This document shows, piece after piece, positions 63,565 to 64,000 of a stretch of 64,000 bases of DNA (position 1 is the stretch's first letter; each line of letters starts with the position of its first letter). Made by a program: the position numbers and the translations under genes. Origin of the DNA: Coenobita brevimanus (taxonomy: Eukaryota > Arthropoda > Malacostraca > Decapoda > Coenobitidae); NCBI GenBank assembly GCA_032717465.1, contig CM064665.1, positions 25,961,511 through 26,025,510 of the forward strand. The letters run 5' to 3'. The notes beneath the pieces were generated by a model. It worked only from the letters and a program-made list of their open reading frames with translations, ran no database searches and was not told the DNA's origin.

Positions 63565-64000
63565 CGGCTCCGATCAGCGCTCCACAGGAGTTGGCCTGTA
63601 GCCACTCCCGCCTTCTACAGGAGTGTGCCAGTAGCCTCTCCGAAGGTGTCTTCCCTCTTGGAACGGCCTGTAGCCGCCTGTCCCTCGTAAAGGAATCGGT
63701 CCAGCACCGACCTGAGGGTAATCAGGAGATGGCCAGTAGCCGCTCCCACCTTCGTCAGAAGGTGTCCTTCCAGAGACGGCCAGTAGCTGCCCTGAAGGCA
63801 TTGCCCCTGAGTCGGCCTGTAGCTGCTCCTCATACCAGCAGAAGGAGACGGCCTGTAGTCGCTCCCATCTTCGTCAGACGGCCGGTAACCCCTCCGAAGG
63901 TGTTGCCCTCGAGTCGGCCTGTAGCCGCTCCCCACCCCTCCTGCAGGAGTCGGCCTGTAGCCACTCCTGCCTTCGTCAGACAGCTGGTAGCCGCCCCGAA
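63565..64000. repeat. Degenerate minisatellite running off the window end
   Basis: Motif CGGCCTGTAGCCGCTCC plus CACCTTCGTCAGA, spaced 30-70 bp, at least 10 times. The minus strand reads repeated GYRPT or GYRPS in changing frames, so coding is unlikely. Confidence 0.8.

Noticed and set aside
63574..63935. Cuticle-like protein exon with GYRP repeats
   Set aside because: The repeat periods shift frame between units and no signal peptide, splice sites or conserved cuticle domain is seen.

Overview
This window looks like an arthropod genome, most likely a decapod crustacean (crab, shrimp or crayfish type). The signs are interstitial (AACCT)n telomere-type repeats, very abundant CA, CT, TA and GATA microsatellites, and non-LTR retrotransposon proteins of types common in decapod assemblies. 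This is an inference from sequence style; no species marker is present.

Only one host coding exon is convincing: a minus-strand exon at 7021-7884. It encodes one complete doublecortin (DCX) domain and the first part of a second, as in doublecortin / doublecortin-like kinase genes. It has a clean acceptor and a clean donor, both phase 0. I see no other exon of that gene, so most of the window is probably intron and/or intergenic DNA.

Nearly everything else is mobile or repetitive DNA. I use working names. LINE-A (subfamilies A1 and A2) is an APE-endonuclease non-LTR element with a GATA-repeat 3' tail, present in about 30 pieces, including a near full-length copy at 59130-62370. LINE-B has a GAT-repeat tail (120-574, 2662-3035, 3583-3960, 8572-8767, 34120-34548). 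LINE-C carries a PHD-like finger inside its ORF and has an 815-codon open frame at 52960-55407. LINE-D has an intact truncated RT at 8811-10024. LINE-E (41690-42850), LINE-F (Jockey/CR1-type C-terminus, several copies) and a CR1-like piece (13558-14330) are further families. Non-autonomous families include N1, a fusion of a LINE-A-type 5' end with the last ~45 bp of LINE-A (complete copy 46232-46603 with a 12-bp target duplication); N2, the same 5' module with a different 3' end; two or three tRNA-derived SINEs; a MITE family with ends like AAGCTCCCTAACACC (MITE-G); palindromic MITEs; a piggyBac-like element flanked by TTAA (36684-37709); and pogo/Tigger-like and hAT-like shells containing nested LINE or SINE insertions.

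Layout: 1-3960, LINE-B, MITE-G, LINE-A tails and a snapback tRNA-Glu-like SINE unit; 4000-7000, tandem repeats and N2; 7021-7884, the DCX exon; 8000-10020, LINE-A/B/D; 10400-20800, N1, SINE-H, LINE-A/C/F/CR1 and repeat I; 20000-31300, microsatellite- and minisatellite-rich DNA with MITE-G, including an array built from its terminal repeat; 31300-44400, LINE-A/B/C/E/F, N2, the piggyBac-like element and MITE-L; 44400-50640, nested DNA transposons; 50640-62400, large LINE copies; 62400-64000, mostly unassigned DNA ending in a (TA)n tract and a degenerate minisatellite. Target-site duplications at several insertions (8-12 bp) allow their order to be read directly.
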